Part shown: piece by piece, positions 14,269 through 16,917 of the stretch
Layout: each line of letters starts with the position of its first letter
How positions within the stretch are numbered: position 1 is the first letter of the stretch
From: Archaeoglobaceae archaeon
GTDB taxonomy: Archaea > Halobacteriota > Archaeoglobi > Archaeoglobales > Archaeoglobaceae
Direction: 5' to 3'
NCBI GenBank assembly: GCA_027066965.1
Contig: JAMOMT010000027.1
Location: 1-16,917, forward strand
Length of the DNA: 16,917 nucleotides
The notes under the pieces: generated by a model
The model's database searches: none
Seen by the model: the letters and a program-made list of their open reading frames with translations, nothing else
Told to the model about the DNA's origin: nothing
Translations under genes and position numbers: made by a program

Positions 14269-14388
14269 TTAACCGTTTATTAAAGAATTTTCTTTTCGCA
14301 AGAAAACAACAGAGATTACAATCCTAATAACAACTATTACTATCATCGTGATAATAACCTGAAATAACCTGAAAAACTTCAACGACAT
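14269..14388 (-). CDS. Candidate 39-residue single-helix membrane protein downstream of mazG
   Basis: An ATG at 14388, 8 nt after the mazG stop, opens a 39-residue frame. It begins MSLKFFRLFQ, has a hydrophobic core rich in Ile and Val (VIITMIVIVV then IRIVISVVFL, about residues 11-30), and ends RKENSLING. Basic residues on both sides of one membrane-length helix and the tight spacing to mazG support a real gene. Against it: there is no clear Shine-Dalgarno, the core comes from T-rich DNA that often gives Ile/Val by chance, and a two-copy 10-bp repeat (14353-14372) covers codons near the start. An Arg in the middle of the helix is unusual and could mark a contact with a partner. I do not recognise the family. 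Confidence 0.35.
   Translation of the reverse strand: MSLKFFRLFQVIITMIVIVVIRIVISVVFLRKENSLING
14353..14372. repeat. Tandem 10-bp repeat (AATAACCTGA x2)
   Basis: Two exact head-to-tail copies of AATAACCTGA, 25 bp after the mazG stop in the gene direction. They lie inside the candidate small membrane ORF; 10-bp spacing puts both copies on the same helix face, so a protein site is possible, but two copies alone prove little. Confidence 0.4.
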
Positions 14389-14396
14389 TCAGGCTG

Positions 14397-14681
14397 TCAT
14401 TCTCTTAGGTCCCACCTTCCGGATGGGTCGTTCTCTATGTACTTCTCGACGATCTTCCTTTCAAGTCTATCCTGTAGAGAAAACAAGTTTGCAAGGCTGA
14501 AAACAACAAAGCAGACATCTGCTAACTCCTCCTCCACAGCTTTAATATCTCTCTTTCTAACAGCCTCTGCTAGCTCTCCGACTTCCTCCATTAGAACTGC
14601 AAGCAGAAAGAGGTCTCCCGACTTTTTGTCAGTTTCCAGATACTTTTCCGCCATTATTTCGAGTAGTTCTCCAAACTCCAT
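14397..14681 (-). CDS. MazG-like nucleoside triphosphate pyrophosphohydrolase
   Basis: A 94-residue single-domain all-alpha NTP pyrophosphohydrolase of the MazG/dUTPase-like superfamily. Such enzymes cut (d)NTPs to the monophosphate and pyrophosphate, often to clear damaged nucleotides. The Mg-binding pattern is complete: LMEEVGELAEAV (EExxE with E32, E33, E36) and VEEELADVCFVV (ExxD with E52 and D55). The ATG at 14681 is about 26 bp from the centre of the TATA element shared with the DHH fusion gene, so it is probably leaderless. Substrate preference cannot be read. A possible small membrane protein and a winged-helix regulator follow on the same strand. Confidence 0.9.
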   Translation of the reverse strand: MEFGELLEIMAEKYLETDKKSGDLFLLAVLMEEVGELAEAVRKRDIKAVEEELADVCFVVFSLANLFSLQDRLERKIVEKYIENDPSGRWDLRE

Positions 14682-14732
14682 GTCTCACGCTGATCAGAAT
14701 GCTTTAAATACAAAGCGGTGGGCTGTTTTACA
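14682..14732. promoter_or_regulatory. Shared divergent promoter, mazG / DHH fusion gene
   Basis: CTTTAAATAC (14702-14711) reads as a TATA box on both strands (GTATTTAAAG on minus). Its centre, near 14706, is about 26 bp from the mazG ATG (14681) and 27 bp from the ATG at 14733 of the DHH gene. This supports 14733 over the upstream GTG at 14718 and suggests both messages are leaderless and regulated together. Confidence 0.65.
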
Positions 14733-16214
14733 ATGGTTCAGGAGTCGAGTTACGAGGAAAGTTGTGAAGAAGGTTACGCTGAGTATGCTCGGGAAGTTTA
14801 CGATCACGAGTACATCGTGGTGGGTTGTGGAGCAGCTGGTTTTGCTGTCATAAAGGAGCTCGTAAGGAGAAATAGGAGAGTTCTGGCAGTTGACATCTCC
14901 GAGGAAAGAGTAGAGGTTTTGAGGGATGAGCACTACGACGCTATAGTTGGCAACGCTGAAGATCCCGAACTTTACCGCAAGTTCGACTACACGAAAACTT
15001 CTGCAATACTTCTTCTTGTTCCAGATGTTGAGGTAAACAAGAAAGCGATTCAGGCCATAAGGAGCGTAAGCAAGGAAGTTTTCATAATCGCAAGGGCGAG
15101 AAACCACAAGCAGAAGGAGGAGCTTGAGAACCTTGGAGCAGACTTTGTAATCTTTCCGTCGGAGGCTATAAAGAACTCCGTAGTGAGTGCTTTAAGTAAG
15201 ATGGAGTCTTTCAGAAAGCTGAAGAAACTCAGGAAGGTCATAGAGGACGTTGGAGAGGGCAAGCTTGGAATATTCACTCACGACAACCCAGATCCGGATG
15301 CTATATCCTCTGCGATGGCTCTAAAGGAGATAGCCAAGAAGTTCGGAGTTGAGGCCGACATCCTTTATTACGGGGAGATCTTCCACCAAGAGAACAAGGC
15401 GATGGTTAATTTGCTTCAAGTACCTCTTCTGAGAGCGGATGAGGTCGATCTGAGCGAGTATTCAAAGTTTGCGATAGTCGATTCCTCCAAGCCCGGAGCG
15501 AACAACTCTATACCCCCGGAAATAACGATCCACATCGTCATAGACCATCACCAGGTTGAGGGCGTTGAGGCTGAGTACGTTGATTTGAGGACTGACGTTG
15601 GAGCCACAGCAACGATCCTCACCGAGTACTTGAAAGAGCTGAAAATTGTGCCAAGTAGAACTCTCGCAACAGCTCTCTTCTTCGGAATAAGGACTGAGAC
15701 AGACGACTTTAAGAAAAACACCAGGACAGCTGACTTTATAGCGGCTGCTTACCTTTACCCGTTCGTTGACAACGAGCTAATCGAGAAGATGGAAGGTCCA
15801 GCAATATCTACCGAAACTCTCGACGTGTTGGGAGCCGCTATTAAGAACAGGCAGGTTTACTCGAGCTTTCTTATTAGCTTTGCTGGTTTCATAAACGACA
15901 GAGACGCCCTACCCCAGGCAGCCGACTTTCTGCTGAGGCTCGAAGGTATCTCCACAGTCCTCGTTTTTGGAGTAGTTAAGGATACGGTTTACTTATCTGC
16001 GAGAAACAAGGACGTGAGAATAAACATAGGAGAGGTTCTTAAGAGAGCTTTCGGAGACGTTGGAAGTGCTGGAGGGCACGCTCACGCTGCTGGGGGGCAG
16101 ATACCTCTCGGTATCTTTGGCAGCGTGAAGGACAAGGAGGCCCTTGAGAGACTGGTCACGGAGGCAATAAAGAGAAGGTTCTTATCCGCGGTGGGAATTG
16201 AGGTGGAGGAGTGA
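14733..16214 (+). CDS. RCK_N (TrkA-N)-DHH-DHHA1 fusion phosphoesterase
   Basis: A predicted cytoplasmic phosphodiesterase with a nucleotide-sensing domain. Numbered from the ATG at 14733 (493 aa): residues 25-150 are a TrkA-N/RCK Rossmann domain, with GCGAAG at 31-36 (GxGxxG) and VLAVDIS ending in the acidic residue that usually binds NAD or similar ribose. Residues 180-340 are the DHH domain: THDNPDPDAIS (183-193), IVDSS with D251, IDHHQ with D272-H274, and DVGATATILTEYL. The C-terminal DHHA1 part has GSAGGHAHAAGG. DHH-DHHA1 enzymes hydrolyse c-di-AMP, pAp or short RNAs; RCK domains bind NAD(H), ATP or c-di-AMP. A ligand-gated nucleotide phosphodiesterase is therefore likely, but the substrate is inferred. 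It is divergent from mazG. A GTG at 14718 would add five residues. Confidence 0.9.
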   Translation: MVQESSYEESCEEGYAEYAREVYDHEYIVVGCGAAGFAVIKELVRRNRRVLAVDISEERVEVLRDEHYDAIVGNAEDPELYRKFDYTKTSAILLLVPDVEVNKKAIQAIRSVSKEVFIIARARNHKQKEELENLGADFVIFPSEAIKNSVVSALSKMESFRKLKKLRKVIEDVGEGKLGIFTHDNPDPDAISSAMALKEIAKKFGVEADILYYGEIFHQENKAMVNLLQVPLLRADEVDLSEYSKFAIVDSSKPGANNSIPPEITIHIVIDHHQVEGVEAEYVDLRTDVGATATILTEYLKELKIVPSRTLATALFFGIRTETDDFKKNTRTADFIAAAYLYPFVDNELIEKMEGPAISTETLDVLGAAIKNRQVYSSFLISFAGFINDRDALPQAADFLLRLEGISTVLVFGVVKDTVYLSARNKDVRINIGEVLKRAFGDVGSAGGHAHAAGGQIPLGIFGSVKDKEALERLVTEAIKRRFLSAVGIEVEE

Positions 16215-16263
16215 CTTTTAATTTTGATCTAATAACTTTATTTTGGATTTTGACGCTATTTCC

Positions 16264-16293
16264 TGTCTAATTATAAATTGTCTAATTATAAAT
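16264..16293. repeat. Tandem 15-bp direct repeat in convergent intergenic region
   Basis: TGTCTAATTATAAAT occurs twice head to tail (16264-16278 and 16279-16293) between the DHH fusion gene and the FKBP gene, and a weaker CATCTAATTGCAATTA follows about 10 bp later. The 134-bp gap has no gene. T-rich tracts on both strands near each stop codon are probably the terminators. The repeat has no clear role. Confidence 0.6.
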
Positions 16294-16348
16294 AGTTCAG
16301 TCATCTAATTGCAATTACCAAAGTCAAAGAAAATAAAATAGCATTGAA

Positions 16349-16917
16349 TTATTTACTCGCCCTTCTCTCGGATTCGTCCTCAGATTCGCTCTCACCCTCT
16401 CCCTCGCCCTTCTTGCTTTCTTCCTTTCCCTTCTCTTCCTCTTCGCTCTCCTTCACGGCCTCTATGGGTTCCATTTCCTCCTTCTTCACGAACTTCTCGA
16501 CTATCTCTATTGTGTCAACGTCGAGAAGCTTGAAGGCCTTGGCTATAGCGTCGTACTTCCCGAGTATGAAGACTTGGTTGAGAGAAGCGCCCTTCGGCGG
16601 TATCACTCTGATCAACTTTCCTTCATCTTCGATCTCAACTTCAACGTCTAGTCCAGTGTACATTACAAAGAGTGCCTTAACTTTCTCAGTAAGATCCTCG
16701 ACCTTCTCCTTTATCTCGACCTCGAAGATTATTGTCTTCCCTGCAAGCGGGTGGTTGAAGTCGACTATAGCTCTCCTTCCGATAACTCTTTCCACGATTC
16801 CAACCCTGTTGCCTATTCTAACTCTCTGCCCCGGTCTTGGTCTCTCCGGCAGCTTTCTGAGGCTTATTATCTCTCTCTTCTTTGGGTCGTACTTCCCGAA
16901 AGCTTTCTCCGGTGGAA
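16349..16917 (-). CDS. FKBP/SlyD-type peptidyl-prolyl cis-trans isomerase (partial at right edge)
   Basis: Cytoplasmic folding helper that isomerises Xaa-Pro bonds. The frame is open to the right edge, so the N-terminus with the first part of the FKBP domain is missing. The part present starts PPEKAFGKYDPKK, the family's PPExAfG motif, then a flap domain (LPERPRPGQRVRIGNRVG), and VDFNHPLAGKTIIFEVEI, the signature return to the FKBP core. After it comes an archaeal C-terminal domain of about 80 residues (KVKALFVMYTGLDVEVEIED...). The last 40 residues are a low-complexity tail of Glu, Lys, Ser and Gly, ending ERRASK. A GTG at 16795 is in frame but would cut off the conserved PPExAfG part, so it is not the start. 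Confidence 0.93.
   Translation of the reverse strand, partial: PPEKAFGKYDPKKREIISLRKLPERPRPGQRVRIGNRVGIVERVIGRRAIVDFNHPLAGKTIIFEVEIKEKVEDLTEKVKALFVMYTGLDVEVEIEDEGKLIRVIPPKGASLNQVFILGKYDAIAKAFKLLDVDTIEIVEKFVKKEEMEPIEAVKESEEEEKGKEESKKGEGEGESESEDESERRASK

Noticed and set aside
14345..14375. Possible box C/D RNA (GTGATAA followed by two CTGA)
   Set aside because: The C box has a mismatch and the CTGA elements are only 10 nt apart, leaving no room for a guide; they come from the tandem repeat.
14437..14853. Plus-strand frame of 138 codons spanning mazG and the start of the DHH gene
   Set aside because: Runs across two genes with full family motifs in other frames and across their shared promoter.
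16349..16795. FKBP gene starting at the GTG at 16795
   Set aside because: The frame stays open upstream to the window edge and includes the conserved PPExAfG and flap motifs, so the gene is truncated by the edge.

Overview
This window looks like ordinary chromosome of a thermophilic euryarchaeon, probably from the Archaeoglobales (Archaeoglobus/Ferroglobus/Geoglobus type). The reasons are archaeal-only genes (isopentenyl phosphate kinase, archaeal mevalonate kinase, MEMO, DUF373, UPF0179, type II GAPDH, ABCE1, deoxyhypusine synthase), TTTAWATA-type TATA boxes about 26 bp before start codons, many apparently leaderless genes, and GGTGAT/GGAGGTG ribosome-binding sites elsewhere. The genus is inferred from gene style, not shown. 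I see no IS elements, integrases, CRISPR arrays, tRNA or rRNA.

Layout. 1-1990 (minus): a family 2 membrane glycosyltransferase cut by the left edge, then a DUF373 multi-pass membrane protein. 2046-3470 (plus): an NSUN/RsmB-type RNA cytosine-5 methyltransferase followed by a separate small PUA-like RNA-binding protein. 3768-6999 (minus): ABCE1/Rli1, a type II GAPDH with an unusual lysine/serine-rich N-terminal tail, and a CooT-like small protein overlapping it. 7078-8088 (plus): deoxyhypusine synthase. 8154-12874 (minus): a five-gene isoprenoid cluster read as memo, mvk, ipk, idi2, GGPP synthase. 12924-13972 (plus): an unrecognised membrane protein and UPF0179. 13899-14681 (minus): a MazG-like pyrophosphohydrolase, a candidate 39-residue membrane peptide, and a winged-helix regulator whose end overlaps UPF0179. 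14733-16214 (plus): an RCK_N-DHH-DHHA1 fusion. 16349-16917 (minus): an FKBP/SlyD-like prolyl isomerase cut by the right edge.

How the genes work together. The isoprenoid cluster covers mevalonate to 5-phosphomevalonate (mvk), isopentenyl phosphate to IPP (ipk), IPP to DMAPP (idi2), and chain extension to GGPP, the precursor of archaeal ether lipids. The middle steps (dehydration and decarboxylation of phosphomevalonate) are not here. ABCE1, deoxyhypusine synthase and the RNA methyltransferase pair all serve translation. MazG and the DHH fusion, divergently transcribed, are both expected to act on nucleotides.

The clearest non-gene pattern is in the promoters. At three divergent gene pairs a single near-symmetric TATA element sits midway between the two start codons, 24-28 bp from each, so one box could place the start of two leaderless transcripts in opposite directions. 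A fourth pair (CooT/deoxyhypusine synthase) is similar, but with a leader on one side. These positions also decide several start codons, where I prefer a start downstream of the longest reading frame. I did not find a convincing new multi-gene system. The most unusual items are the GAPDH tail, the small membrane ORF after mazG, and the RCK_N-DHH fusion facing MazG.
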